Notes under the pieces: generated by a model
Database searches by the model: none
Seen by the model: the letters and a program-made list of their open reading frames with translations, nothing else
Told to the model about the DNA's origin: nothing
Shown: positions 35,904 to 46,110 of the stretch, piece by piece
Layout of the letters: every line of letters begins with the position of its first letter
Numbering within the stretch: position 1 is the stretch's first letter
Made by a program: the position numbers and the translations under genes
Assembly: GCA_963922455.1 (NCBI GenBank)
Contig: CAWUIO010000021.1
Location: 4,788-68,787, forward strand
Source: CAWUIO01 sp963922455
Lineage (GTDB): Bacteria > Bacteroidota > Bacteroidia > Cytophagales > Microscillaceae
Length of the DNA stretch: 64,000 nt
Reading direction: 5' to 3'

Positions 35904-37193
35904 ATGGATACTACCAAAAACTTTTTTGATGCCTGGATGAACACCCAGTCCAAGTTCGTCGACAATCTCATGGACACTTCTAAAAAAATCCAAGAGACCC
36001 TCAATAATGGTGAAGTGTTTGAAAAGTCAGTTGAGTTATACAACCAGTGGTTTGACAATCAAAAGTCTTTAACCACCACGATGCTGCAAGCCTTAAATGA
36101 TCCGGTCAACCAAGAAAACACCCCAGATTTTTTCAAAAACTGGATGGAATCCCAAATGCAGATCGGGAAAAAATGGATGGAATATCTCAATTATGCCAGC
36201 AGCAACTCAGACGACGCCTCTCTAGAAAAGTACATTGCCAATATGCAATTGCTCTACGATGAGTGGAACCAAATCTACAATCAATTATTCACGCATATCG
36301 ATGCCGATAGTGCTTCGGGCAAGCCCAATCCTTTTGATTTTTTAAAAAATAATTTCTCCAATATTATCAATAACTCCAACACCTACATGAAAATGTTTGA
36401 GCTCTGGCAGCCCATCTACAAGATGATGCAGAGCAATTCGGTAGGCTTGGACTCCCTCATGAAAATCCTCGATACCAATAAGTACAAAGAAGTACTAAAC
36501 GGGATTTTTCACTTCATGAACCCGGAAAAAACCAAAAACTTCCAGGTAATGATGAAGCAATACAATGATCTTATGATCAACATGCTGGGGAATAAAGCCT
36601 CCCTCCCCTTCCAACCGGAAATAATCTCCCAAATGCTTTCCGGCAATCAAATTGATCAAAACCTGGCAACTTTAGCCCAAATTACTGCGCAGTTTTCCGA
36701 ACATTTTAACAAATTTGTCACGCCCTACTACACGATGATTCCGGCGGGCCGGGAAAAAGAAATGTTCGGCCATATGACCCAAGTACAACACAAGTACACG
36801 ATCTACTACATCAAAGGCTTAGAAATGCAACACTTGGTCTACCAATCTGGCCAAAAGTCCATAGAGAAAGCTGTTCAAAAAATCATGCAGCTCTCCGCCG
36901 AAAAGTCCGAATTAATCAGCTTTGATGAATTTTATGTAACCTGGGTCAACCTGATGGAGGCCGATATGATCCAACTTTTCGGGAGCGTCTCATACTCCAA
37001 ACTACAAGGTGAACTCTTATCCTTAGGTCTCGAGATCAAAGGAAGCCTGGATAAACAAATGGAGCTACTACTCGCCCCAGTACCGGTAGTGCCCCGTTCG
37101 GAGCTAGATGAACTAAACCGTACGATCCACGAGTTGAAAACCAAGGTCCGCGCCATGGAAAAGAAACTCAAATCGCAATTAGAACCTAAATAA
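35904..37193 (+). CDS. phaE: PHA synthase class III subunit PhaE
   Basis: A 429-residue all-helical protein without signal peptide. It matches PhaE: the N-terminal FFDAWMNTQSKFVDN, repeated W-x-x-x-M/Q segments (FFKNWMESQMQIGKKWMEY), a conserved SFDEFYVTWVNLMEADMIQLF, and the C-terminal SELDELNRTIHELKTKVRAM coiled segment. PhaE forms the class III synthase complex with PhaC on polyhydroxyalkanoate granules. The length is somewhat longer than the usual ~350-360. It is followed by phaC after 59 bp, very likely co-transcribed. Confidence 0.9.
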   Translation: MDTTKNFFDAWMNTQSKFVDNLMDTSKKIQETLNNGEVFEKSVELYNQWFDNQKSLTTTMLQALNDPVNQENTPDFFKNWMESQMQIGKKWMEYLNYASSNSDDASLEKYIANMQLLYDEWNQIYNQLFTHIDADSASGKPNPFDFLKNNFSNIINNSNTYMKMFELWQPIYKMMQSNSVGLDSLMKILDTNKYKEVLNGIFHFMNPEKTKNFQVMMKQYNDLMINMLGNKASLPFQPEIISQMLSGNQIDQNLATLAQITAQFSEHFNKFVTPYYTMIPAGREKEMFGHMTQVQHKYTIYYIKGLEMQHLVYQSGQKSIEKAVQKIMQLSAEKSELISFDEFYVTWVNLMEADMIQLFGSVSYSKLQGELLSLGLEIKGSLDKQMELLLAPVPVVPRSELDELNRTIHELKTKVRAMEKKLKSQLEPK

Positions 37194-37252
37194 TTCCCAA
37201 TTCTCAATACAGGCAACACCCAAAATTATACGTAACTCAAACTTCTACCCCA

Positions 37253-38788
37253 ATGGAAAATCTATTTAAGGAATTTTTTGAAAAACTGAGTGAAACCGGT
37301 GAAAAACTCACCAAAGGAAGCCAGATCTTCGGGAATGTAGACGAACTTGAGATTGGAGCCAGCGAAAAAGAGCTGGTATGGTCTATGGACAAAGTGCGGC
37401 TCTTCCATTATAAAACAAGCGAAGAGCCCAAGATCAAAACCCCGGTGATTGTCTCCTATGCTTTGATCAACCGGTACTATATGATGGATCTCCAACCCGA
37501 TCGCAGCCTTTTCCGAAAGCTACTAAGCCTCGGTTTGGATATTTACGTTCTGGATACCGGTTACCCGACCCGCAATGAGCGCTACTTAACCATGAACGAC
37601 TACATCAATGGGTATCTAGATGAAGCTGTTGATTTTATACGGGAAAGCCGCAAGCTAGACAAAATCAACATAATGGGGATTTGTCAAGGAGGAACCTTCA
37701 CTTGTATATACAGTGCCTTGCATCCAGAGAAAATTCAAAACATGGTTACCCTCGTAACCCCAGTAGACTTTTCTACCCGAGATGGCCTTCTTTTTACCTG
37801 GGCCCAAGATATGGATATAGATGCCATGGTAGATGGTTTTGGAGGACTTATTCCGGGCCACTTCCTAGACCAAGGTTTTAAAATGTTGAAGCCTATGCTC
37901 CAGGTGCGTAAGCAAAAGACCATCTATGACATCATGGACAAGGAAGACAAAGTAATGAACTTCCTTCGCATGGAAAAATGGATCAATGACATGCCTGATC
38001 AAGCCGGTGAGACCTACCGACAATTTATCAAAGATTTATATCAGCAAAATAAATTGGTAAAAGGAGAATTGGTGATCGGCGAAGATCAAGTAGATCTGAA
38101 GAACATTACCATGCCCGTACTCACCATTTATGCCTCAGAAGACCATTTAGTACCCCCTAGTTCTACCAAGCCCCTAAATGAGCTGGTAGGAGCCGAAGAT
38201 AAAACCTTGTATGAGTTTCCCGGAGGACACATTGGCGTATTCACGGGGAGAAGGTCACAGGCTGAGTTAGGCCCCCGTATCATCGAGTGGTTGGAAGCCC
38301 GCGATACCAAGGCGAGCCCTAAGAAAAAGGCCAAAGCTAGTAAGGCAAGCCAGCCCACTAGCCCCAAAACCGATTCTCCCAAAGTAGAAGTTAGTGCGGA
38401 GCCTCCCAAAGAAACAAAGAAGGCGCCTGCCGAAAAAAAATCTACTCAGGCCAAAGTCGCAGAAGCCCAACCCAAACCCGCTCCGAAATCTAAAAAAGAA
38501 GAGCTCTTAGACAAAATAAAAGAACGGGCCAAAGACTTTGATTTTAGTAAAATAGGGAAAGCCCAGGCCGACTCCAAAGATGATTTAAAAAAAATCGGGG
38601 GAGTAGGTCCCCAAATGGAAGAAAAACTAAATACTTTGGGCATATTTACATATCAGCAACTTGCTAATATGGGTCCGGAAGAAATCCAAAAGCTTACAGA
38701 AGCGATTGAATTTACGGCTGGCAAAATTGAGAAGGACAATTGGGTAGAACAAGCGAAGCAGCTACTAAGCCCTTCCCCTGCCAAATAA
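37253..38788 (+). CDS. phaC: Class III PHA synthase PhaC with C-terminal helix-hairpin-helix domain
   Basis: A 511-residue protein. The alpha/beta-hydrolase core (about 1-345) has the lipase-like nucleophile Cys144 in MGICQGG, an acidic residue in YASEDHLVPP and His in PGGHIGVFTGRRS. It should polymerise (R)-3-hydroxyacyl-CoA with PhaE. Beyond the usual end (class III PhaC is about 355 aa) there is a Lys/Ala/Pro/Ser-rich linker (about 345-440). A helix-hairpin-helix domain follows at about 443-505 (DDLKKIGGVGPQMEEKLN, LGIFTYQQLANMGPEEIQKL), of the type that binds nucleic acid or proteins. The basic linker plus HhH recalls PHA granule/DNA linking proteins such as phasin-like PhaM, but that is inference. 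Confidence 0.9.
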   Translation: MENLFKEFFEKLSETGEKLTKGSQIFGNVDELEIGASEKELVWSMDKVRLFHYKTSEEPKIKTPVIVSYALINRYYMMDLQPDRSLFRKLLSLGLDIYVLDTGYPTRNERYLTMNDYINGYLDEAVDFIRESRKLDKINIMGICQGGTFTCIYSALHPEKIQNMVTLVTPVDFSTRDGLLFTWAQDMDIDAMVDGFGGLIPGHFLDQGFKMLKPMLQVRKQKTIYDIMDKEDKVMNFLRMEKWINDMPDQAGETYRQFIKDLYQQNKLVKGELVIGEDQVDLKNITMPVLTIYASEDHLVPPSSTKPLNELVGAEDKTLYEFPGGHIGVFTGRRSQAELGPRIIEWLEARDTKASPKKKAKASKASQPTSPKTDSPKVEVSAEPPKETKKAPAEKKSTQAKVAEAQPKPAPKSKKEELLDKIKERAKDFDFSKIGKAQADSKDDLKKIGGVGPQMEEKLNTLGIFTYQQLANMGPEEIQKLTEAIEFTAGKIEKDNWVEQAKQLLSPSPAK

Positions 38789-38915
38789 GTACTTTTCTGC
38801 ATTATTGGTGATCTGCTGAAATCTATTTTAGGGTATTTTTTGCCTCCTTACTTGGTATCAAATCCCTTTATCATAGTGCTTAATTTTTGGTTTACACCTA
38901 TTCTAATGCCTGTCC

Positions 38916-40835
38916 ATGAGTAACGTGATTCCCTTCTCACTTTTTACCGATTTTGACATCCACTTATTTCAAACCGGTAAGCACTACCGTATCTATGAAA
39001 AGCTTGGGGCACATCTTATAAACCATCAAGGAGAAGATGGGGTATATTTTGCGGTATGGGCCCCCAATGCCCAAAGAGTGAGCGTAGTAGGCGACTTTAA
39101 TTACTGGAATGACCAAGTACATCCCTTACAGGTACGTTGGGACAGTTCTGGTATTTGGGAAGGATTTATTCCCGGAGTAAAGGCGGGCAATGTTTACAAA
39201 TATAAAATATACTCCAACTCCGATGCTCAAGTATTAGAAAAGGGAGACCCCTTCGCCACCGCCTGGGAAGTACCCCCCAAAACAGGCTCGGTTGTTTGGG
39301 GCTTGGAATACGATTGGCAAGATCACGACTGGATGCAAACCCGGGCCCAAGTCAATCGTTTGGATAAGCCTTTTTCGGTATATGAAGTACACATAGGCTC
39401 TTGGCGCAGAAAATACGAAGAAGAAAACAGGTCGCTCCATTATACCGAGATGGCCCAAGAGATGGTAGGCCACGTCAAAGAACTAGGTTTTACCCACGTG
39501 GAACTTATGCCGGTCATGGAACATCCTTTCTTTGGCTCCTGGGGGTATCAGGTAACCGGGTATTTTGCTCCCAGTGCTAGGTTTGGCACTCCACAAGAGT
39601 TTAAATATTTGGTCGATGCCTTTCACCAAGCCGGAATTGGCGTAATTTTAGACTGGGTACCTTCCCATTTCCCAGGAGATGCCCACGGCTTAGTCTATTT
39701 TGACGGCACCCACCTCTACGAACATCAAGATCCTCGTAAAGGCTATCACCCCGATTGGAACAGCTATATTTTTAATTATGGACGCAATGAAGTGCGATCT
39801 TTCTTAATAAGCAATGCCCTTTTTTGGTTGGACCAATATCACGCCGATGGACTCCGCGTAGATGCGGTGGCTTCTATGTTATACTTAGATTATTCCCGGA
39901 AAGAAGGAGAGTGGATCCCGAATCAATTCGGGGGCCGGGAAAACTTAGAGGCCATAGAATTTCTTAAAGAATTTAATGTAGCCGTTTACCAAAATTTCCC
40001 AGATGTTCAAACCATAGCCGAAGAGTCGACCGCCTGGCCCGGAGTATCCAAACCCGTATTTATGGAAGGTTTAGGTTTTGGCATGAAATGGATGATGGGT
40101 TGGATGCACGATACGCTCAATTACTTTTCCAAAGAACCGATACACCGGCAATATCATCAAAACGGCATTACCTTCAGCCTACATTATGCCTTCCACGAAA
40201 ACTTTATGCTGCCCTTGTCTCACGATGAAGTCGTTTACGGCAAGCAGTCTATAGTAGGTAAAATGCCCGGAGATGAGTGGCAACGTTTCGCCAATTTGCG
40301 CCTCTTGTATGCCTACATGTTTACCCACCCCGGCACCAATTTAATTTTTATGGGAGGGGAATTTGGTCAAACCTCTGAATGGAAACACGATATTAGTTTA
40401 GCATGGCATTTATTAGACCATCCTCCTCACCAGGGCGTTCAGAAACTAATTACAGACCTCAACCGTTTATACCGCCAAGAACCGGCCCTACACGAACTGC
40501 AATTTGCCGAAGACGGATTTGAGTGGATTGATTACCAGGATGCTCAAAATTCGGTATTGGCCTACATTCGTAAAGGGAATAATTCTGAAGAAAATGTAGT
40601 GGTGGTAGTTGCTAATTTCACCCCGGTACCCCGACATGCCTACCGGATCGGTCTACCCGAGGGTAACAACCTTCGGGAAATATTCAACAGTGACGATACC
40701 CATTATTGGGGAAGTGGGGTAGGAAACCGAGAAGTTATACGACGAGAACCCGTCGGCTCTCACGGCCGGCCCAACTCTGTCACCCTCAACCTCCCCCCCT
40801 TGGGGCTAATTGTACTTAAAAGCGAACCCGAATAG
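38916..40835 (+). CDS. glgB: 1,4-alpha-glucan branching enzyme
   Basis: A 639-residue protein with an N-terminal CBM48 domain (about 25-125, VWAPNAQRVSVVGDFNYW) and a GH13 catalytic barrel (about 150-520). It has WVPSHF, nucleophile Asp316 in GLRVDAVASM, acid/base Glu369 in TIAEEST and the stabilising Asp in LSHDEVVYGK, with GEFGQTSEWKHD further on. The C-terminal beta domain closes the protein. These are the GlgB signatures. It cuts alpha-1,4 chains and re-attaches them by alpha-1,6 links to branch glycogen. The GH57 gene follows 25 bp downstream, so they form an operon. Confidence 0.96.
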   Translation: MSNVIPFSLFTDFDIHLFQTGKHYRIYEKLGAHLINHQGEDGVYFAVWAPNAQRVSVVGDFNYWNDQVHPLQVRWDSSGIWEGFIPGVKAGNVYKYKIYSNSDAQVLEKGDPFATAWEVPPKTGSVVWGLEYDWQDHDWMQTRAQVNRLDKPFSVYEVHIGSWRRKYEEENRSLHYTEMAQEMVGHVKELGFTHVELMPVMEHPFFGSWGYQVTGYFAPSARFGTPQEFKYLVDAFHQAGIGVILDWVPSHFPGDAHGLVYFDGTHLYEHQDPRKGYHPDWNSYIFNYGRNEVRSFLISNALFWLDQYHADGLRVDAVASMLYLDYSRKEGEWIPNQFGGRENLEAIEFLKEFNVAVYQNFPDVQTIAEESTAWPGVSKPVFMEGLGFGMKWMMGWMHDTLNYFSKEPIHRQYHQNGITFSLHYAFHENFMLPLSHDEVVYGKQSIVGKMPGDEWQRFANLRLLYAYMFTHPGTNLIFMGGEFGQTSEWKHDISLAWHLLDHPPHQGVQKLITDLNRLYRQEPALHELQFAEDGFEWIDYQDAQNSVLAYIRKGNNSEENVVVVVANFTPVPRHAYRIGLPEGNNLREIFNSDDTHYWGSGVGNREVIRREPVGSHGRPNSVTLNLPPLGLIVLKSEPE

Positions 40836-40860
40836 TAGCTTCCTTCTTTTACTGATTTAT

Positions 40861-43275
40861 ATGAGCAAATTTATTTGTATTCACGGTCATTTTTATCAGC
40901 CGCCTCGTGAAAATGCTTGGCTTGAGGAGATTGAACTACAAGAATCGGCCTACCCGTACCATGATTGGAATGAGCGTATCAATGCGGAGTGTTACCGGCC
41001 TAATTCCGTTTCTCGGATTTTAGACGGGGGCAATAAAATTATTGACATTGTCAACAACTACGGGAAGATTAGTTTTAATTTTGGCCCTACCCTACTGTCT
41101 TGGCTCAAAGAGCAAGCCCCAGATACCTACGAGGCTATTCAAGAGGGTGACCGATTGAGTCAAGAGCTTTTCAATGGACATGGTTCGGCTATCGCTCAGG
41201 TGTATAATCACATTATTATGCCCCTAGCCAGTGAGCGGGATAAAGAAACGCAGGTTGTATGGGGGATACGTGATTTTGTGAGCCACTTTGGCCGTTACCC
41301 CGAAGGCATGTGGTTGGCAGAAACCGCCGCCGACCTGGATACCTTGGATATATTAGCCAAGCATAACATCAAATTTACCGTTTTGGCCCCCAATCAAGCC
41401 AAACGGTTTCGGGAAATTGGTGGCAAAACCTGGCAAGAAGGGGTCAATACCCGTAAACCATACATTTGTCAACTTCCTTCTGGCCGTAGTATTACGCTAT
41501 TCTTCTACGATGGGGCCATATCACAAGCCATTGCTTTTAAAGGATTACTAAAAAATGGGAAAGATTTTGCCGAATACCTCATTAACTCCTTTAATGATGA
41601 AGAAGATTCGGTTGAACTTGTACACGTAGCTACCGACGGGGAAAGCTACGGGCACCATCACCGATATGGCGATATGGCCCTGGCTTATTGTCTACGGCAA
41701 ATCCAAGAGTCTACTCAAGCCCGAATTACCAATTACAGTGAGTTTCTATCTTTATACGAGCCCGAATACGAAGTTGAAATTCACGATAATAGCTCCTGGT
41801 CTTGTGCCCACGGCGTAGAACGCTGGCGAAGCAATTGCGGCTGTAATACGGGGGGATACCAGCACTGGAATCAGGAATGGCGTACCCCTTTGCGAGAGTC
41901 TTTAGATTGGCTGGGAGACGAAATAGCTCGTCTCTATGAGAAGGAAATGTCTCCATACAACCCCAACCCTTGGGAACTACGCAACCGCTACATTGAGGTC
42001 ATCTTGAACCGAAATCAAGAAAATGCCTTGGCATTTATAGAGGACAATAGTGTCGTTCCTTTGAGCGAACACGGAAAAACCCGTTTTATGCGCCTTTTGG
42101 AAATGCAAAGGCACGCCTTGCTCATGTTTACCAGCTGTGCCTGGTTTTTTGACGAAGTGTCGGGTATAGAGACGGTTCAAGTGCTTCAATATGCCAACCG
42201 AGCCATTCAATTGTGCGAAAGAGTAGCCGATGTTAGTCTCGAACCGGCCTTTTTAGAGCATCTGCAAAAAGCCCTCTCCAATATACCAGAAAATCAAGAT
42301 GGAGCAGAAATTTATCGTCGCTTTACCGCTCCTGCCCGCATCGATTTGAAAAAAGTAGGGATGCACTATGCCGTAGCTTCTCTCTTTGCTGAAGAGCCAG
42401 AAACCATGGATGTGCTCAATTATACCGTACTGAATGAGTACTTTGAACGTCACCGATTAGGTATACAACGCTTGGCCATCGGGCGCACAACTGTGTATTC
42501 TAAAATTACTTTATCCCAGCAGTATTTCAGTTTTGCGGTGGTATACCTAGGCCAACACCAAATTATCGGGAGCTTTACCAACAAATTATCCCGGGTTGAT
42601 TATCTCCAAATGGCCGAGAAAATAAAATATGCCTTTAAGCAAAGTAATTTTGCCGAAGTGTTACAGGTGATGCAAGGCTACTTCCCTTTCCGTAATTTTT
42701 CTTTATGGGATTTATTTAAAGATGAAAAAATCAAAGTGGTAAAGCACATCTTAAGAGATAACTTAGAGGATGCCGAAGATGCTTACCACAACATCTATGA
42801 GAAAAATATCAACTTGATGAATATTATGCAGTCTGGGCACATGCAGATACCGCCCATCCTCCTGCAAAATGTACAAGTAGTTATCAATAAAGATATTGAG
42901 AACTTTTTCCAAAATGGCAATTTGAACCCCAAACGTCTTAGCCAAATTACTGATACCGCCAAAAAGTGGCATGTGGAGCTAGACCATAATGTGATTGGCC
43001 ACCTAGCCGAAAAAAGACTTTTGGAAATGGTAGAAGACCTCTACCACATCCCGGGCCAGCCGGAGCTTCTTGATAAAATTATTGAGATCATTCACGAGTT
43101 GCACAAAATTGATATTCAGCCTGACCTACAAAGACCTCAAAATTTGGTATTCAAGATGTGCAATACCTATGTGCCCCGCTGGAAAGCCCACGCCCAAGAA
43201 GATGAACGTATAGATAGGCTCCGACGAGCCTTTGGTAAATTGTGTGACTTGATGAATATCCGGGTGCAATGGTAA
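40861..43275 (+). CDS. GH57 family glycoside hydrolase (DUF3536-type)
   Basis: ATG 40861 (MSKFICIHGHFYQPPRENAW) is preferred over the upstream frame from 40810 that overlaps glgB. The 804-residue protein has the GH57 HGHFYQPP motif at about 8-15, a likely nucleophile Glu154 in MWLAETAAD (region 3) and a likely acid/base Asp259 in TDGESYGHH (region 4), then SCAHGVERWRSNCGC. The C-terminal half (about 400-800) is helical DUF3536-like. GH57 enzymes act on alpha-glucans as amylases, branching enzymes or glucanotransferases. The operon with glgB suggests glycogen turnover; the exact activity is not determined. Confidence 0.9.
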   Translation: MSKFICIHGHFYQPPRENAWLEEIELQESAYPYHDWNERINAECYRPNSVSRILDGGNKIIDIVNNYGKISFNFGPTLLSWLKEQAPDTYEAIQEGDRLSQELFNGHGSAIAQVYNHIIMPLASERDKETQVVWGIRDFVSHFGRYPEGMWLAETAADLDTLDILAKHNIKFTVLAPNQAKRFREIGGKTWQEGVNTRKPYICQLPSGRSITLFFYDGAISQAIAFKGLLKNGKDFAEYLINSFNDEEDSVELVHVATDGESYGHHHRYGDMALAYCLRQIQESTQARITNYSEFLSLYEPEYEVEIHDNSSWSCAHGVERWRSNCGCNTGGYQHWNQEWRTPLRESLDWLGDEIARLYEKEMSPYNPNPWELRNRYIEVILNRNQENALAFIEDNSVVPLSEHGKTRFMRLLEMQRHALLMFTSCAWFFDEVSGIETVQVLQYANRAIQLCERVADVSLEPAFLEHLQKALSNIPENQDGAEIYRRFTAPARIDLKKVGMHYAVASLFAEEPETMDVLNYTVLNEYFERHRLGIQRLAIGRTTVYSKITLSQQYFSFAVVYLGQHQIIGSFTNKLSRVDYLQMAEKIKYAFKQSNFAEVLQVMQGYFPFRNFSLWDLFKDEKIKVVKHILRDNLEDAEDAYHNIYEKNINLMNIMQSGHMQIPPILLQNVQVVINKDIENFFQNGNLNPKRLSQITDTAKKWHVELDHNVIGHLAEKRLLEMVEDLYHIPGQPELLDKIIEIIHELHKIDIQPDLQRPQNLVFKMCNTYVPRWKAHAQEDERIDRLRRAFGKLCDLMNIRVQW

Positions 43276-43368
43276 GATTCTAAGATTTACTCTGGAAAAA
43301 TAATCTGCACCAAATACTTCTTCGGAATAATCCTTAAATTGAAGAATTAACAACATTTTTCTCGGATT

Positions 43369-45954
43369 ATGAAGAAGGTATCTTTACTTATTTGCACACT
43401 GCTCCTAAGCCTTATGCCGGCACTCCAGGCTCAAGACTATTTCCTGGATCCTTATGGGCCATATGACAACAATATACCCAGCCCCGAAGAGTTTTTAGGA
43501 TACCCCATAGGTACCCAACATACGCACCATGCTAGAATGGTGGCCTATATGCACTTGCTTGCCGATAAATCTAAGCGGGCCAGTATCGAGCAATACGGCA
43601 AGACCTATGAACTACGCCCCTTGGTAATCCTTACCATAACCGACCCCGACAATCTCTCGAGGCTTCCCCAACTGCAAGAAGAACATCTTAAAGTGTGTGA
43701 TCCGGGAAATACCTCATCCGACTTCAGTAAGCTTCCCGTTTTTGTCAACCTCGGCTATAATGTTCACGGAAATGAACCCTCAGGTGGCGAGGCGGCTATT
43801 TTAAGTGCGTATATTTTTACCGCTTCGCAAAATCCCAAAGTATTGGAGTACCTACGTTCATCTGTCCTCATGATTGACCCTACCATCAATCCGGATGGAA
43901 GAGACCGTCATACCCATTGGGCCAATGCTTTTAAAGGAAGTCCGGTAGTAAAGGACCCCTTGGATATTGAGCATAACGAAGGCTGGCCCCGAGGAAGAAC
44001 CAATCATTACTGGTTTGACTTAAACCGCGACTGGGTTTTAGGAATCCACCCAGAGAGCCGGGGCAAATTAAACTGGTACCACCAGTGGTACCCCAATGTG
44101 GTCACCGACTTTCACGAAATGGGCACCAATAGCTCCTACTTTTTTGAGCCTATGAAAGCCAATGGTTCCAAAGACCCCATTATGCCCAAGGAAAATTATA
44201 CTACCCTCAACGATCGTTTTGCAGAATATTTTTCTAAAAACTTAGATGCCATTGGCTCTCTGTATTTTACCAAAGAAGTCTTTGATGGCACATATCCGGG
44301 CTATGGTTCTTCCTATCCCGATATTCAAGGAGGATTAGGGATTCTCTTTGAACAGGCCAGTTCCCGAGGGCACGCCCAAAAAACCCCCACGGGAGAGATT
44401 ACCTTTGCTTACACCATCCGCAACCAATTGACCAGTACTATGGCTACTGTTGAAGCGGCAGTTGCCAATCGGGAGTACCTACACCAATATCAACAAGACT
44501 TTTTTAAATCGGCTATGCAGAATAGCAGCCGAGATCCTATCAAGTACTATGTTTTTGGGGATGCGCACGATAAAAACCGGACCCAAGCCTTTGTAGATAA
44601 ACTCCTCCTACACCAAGTAGACGTGTATAAGCTCAATCGCAGTCTAAGCCAAAACGGCAAAGTTTTCCAGCCTGAGTACGCCTATGCCGTACCTACCAAT
44701 CAAGCCCAGTACCGTATGGTCCAAACCTGTTTTGAAACCTATGAAGAATATACCGATAGCGTATTTTACGATGCCTCGGCTTGGTCGATAGCCAATTTTT
44801 ACAATATGCCCTATATAGGGAGCAACCAAGCCCTAAATCCCGGAGAAAAAGTAACTCGAGAGTCTTTACTAGCTGAAAAAAGCCAAGTTCAGAAGGCCCA
44901 ATACGCCTATTTGATTCCTTGGGAGGATTATAATGCCCCAGCCGTGCTACATTATTTGCAGAAAAATGGCGTCCAAGCTAGTGCTTCTTTTAAACCCTTT
45001 GAGGCACGCTTGGTGGGGGGAGAAAATAAGCCATTCCACTACGGAACCCTCATGATCCCAGTGAGTAAACAAATTATTCCACCCGATGAGGTTTATGAGG
45101 TTTTGCAAAATGCAGCCGATAAATTTCAAGTGGAGATTTTCTCGGTAAATACAGGGTACAGTATGCAAGGGATAGATCTGGGAAGCCGCTATATCCGCCC
45201 TCTCAAGGCACCCAAAGCCCTGATGTTTGTGGGCAATGGGGTTAGATCATACGAAGCGGGCGAAGTCTGGCACTTGTTAGACCAGCGTTTGGAAATGCCC
45301 ATTACCAAACTGGACTTCCGTCAAATGTACCGGGTTGATTGGTCACAATACAATACTTTGGTCATGGTTTCTGGAAGCTATGCCCTACTCGATTCTGCCT
45401 ATCAAGCCAAGCTCCGGTCATGGTTGGCCCAAGGAAACACATTAATAACCATCGGTACCGCTTCCCGTTGGGCTATCCAAAATAAGTTGGTAAATGAATC
45501 CTTGGTACAAGCACCAAAAGAGGAGAAAAATGGGCAAGACAATCCACCAAAACGCCTACCGTATGTGGATGCACCAGAAAATAATGGAAAAAATGCGGTT
45601 GGGGGAGCTATCTTTGAAGTGGAGCTAGACCTAAGCCACCCCTTGGCCTTCGGCTATCGAGATGCCCGGATTCCGGTGTATCGTAATAATACAGTATGGA
45701 TTAAGCCGAGCCAAAACCCCTATGCCACCGTAGCTAAGTATACCGAAGATCCTCATATAGATGGCTTTATCACTTCCCAAAATTTAAACGATTTCTTAAA
45801 ACCATCGGCTTCTTTGATCGTGAGTAGTGTAGGAAGGGGACGGGCCGTACTCTTTGCCGATAATCCGAATTTTAGGGGGACGTGGTATGGTACCAACCGC
45901 TTATTTTTGAATGCTTTATTTTTGGGTGAGCATATTCAGGTACCCAATTACTAA
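43369..45954 (+). CDS. Secreted M14-family zinc carboxypeptidase
   Basis: An 861-residue protein with a signal peptide (MKKVSLLICTLLLSLMPALQAQ). The M14 domain (about 40-370) has zinc ligands in NVHGNEPSG (HxxE) and DFHEMG, with NPDGRDRH and FDLNRDW in the substrate region. The long C-terminal half (about 400-861) resembles the GATase-I-like and accessory beta domains found in large Bacteroidota M14 proteins. It should trim peptides in the periplasm or outside. Expression and export look independent of neighbours; repeat copy 8 begins 3 bp after the stop. Confidence 0.88.
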   Translation: MKKVSLLICTLLLSLMPALQAQDYFLDPYGPYDNNIPSPEEFLGYPIGTQHTHHARMVAYMHLLADKSKRASIEQYGKTYELRPLVILTITDPDNLSRLPQLQEEHLKVCDPGNTSSDFSKLPVFVNLGYNVHGNEPSGGEAAILSAYIFTASQNPKVLEYLRSSVLMIDPTINPDGRDRHTHWANAFKGSPVVKDPLDIEHNEGWPRGRTNHYWFDLNRDWVLGIHPESRGKLNWYHQWYPNVVTDFHEMGTNSSYFFEPMKANGSKDPIMPKENYTTLNDRFAEYFSKNLDAIGSLYFTKEVFDGTYPGYGSSYPDIQGGLGILFEQASSRGHAQKTPTGEITFAYTIRNQLTSTMATVEAAVANREYLHQYQQDFFKSAMQNSSRDPIKYYVFGDAHDKNRTQAFVDKLLLHQVDVYKLNRSLSQNGKVFQPEYAYAVPTNQAQYRMVQTCFETYEEYTDSVFYDASAWSIANFYNMPYIGSNQALNPGEKVTRESLLAEKSQVQKAQYAYLIPWEDYNAPAVLHYLQKNGVQASASFKPFEARLVGGENKPFHYGTLMIPVSKQIIPPDEVYEVLQNAADKFQVEIFSVNTGYSMQGIDLGSRYIRPLKAPKALMFVGNGVRSYEAGEVWHLLDQRLEMPITKLDFRQMYRVDWSQYNTLVMVSGSYALLDSAYQAKLRSWLAQGNTLITIGTASRWAIQNKLVNESLVQAPKEEKNGQDNPPKRLPYVDAPENNGKNAVGGAIFEVELDLSHPLAFGYRDARIPVYRNNTVWIKPSQNPYATVAKYTEDPHIDGFITSQNLNDFLKPSASLIVSSVGRGRAVLFADNPNFRGTWYGTNRLFLNALFLGEHIQVPNY

Positions 45955-45957
45955 GTT

Positions 45958-46083
45958 GGCTTAGGGATGGAACGGCCTGTTTGAGCTCGCCGCTGGATGC
46001 GGGTTAGCCAGCGAGTAGTGACAGCCCGGCCCGCGGGCACTTGTGAGGATTTTCGCCGGGACAAGCTTCCGCGGGCAAGCCCC
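45958..46083 (+). repeat. Covarying intergenic repeat, copy 8 (forward)
   Basis: End helix: GGCTT (45958-45962) with AAGCC (46077-46081). Variable arm: GCCCGCGG (46029-46036) with CCGCGGGC (46069-46076), loop 32 nt. It lies between two plus-strand genes, 3 bp after a stop and 27 bp before the next ATG, so it is almost the whole spacer. Confidence 0.85.
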
Positions 46084-46110
46084 AATAATTATAAAAATGC
46101 TACAATCGGT

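Noticed and set aside
45997..46110. N-terminal extension of the lipoprotein gene from 45997
   Set aside because: It translates repeat copy 8; the lipoprotein signal at 46111 is the sensible start.
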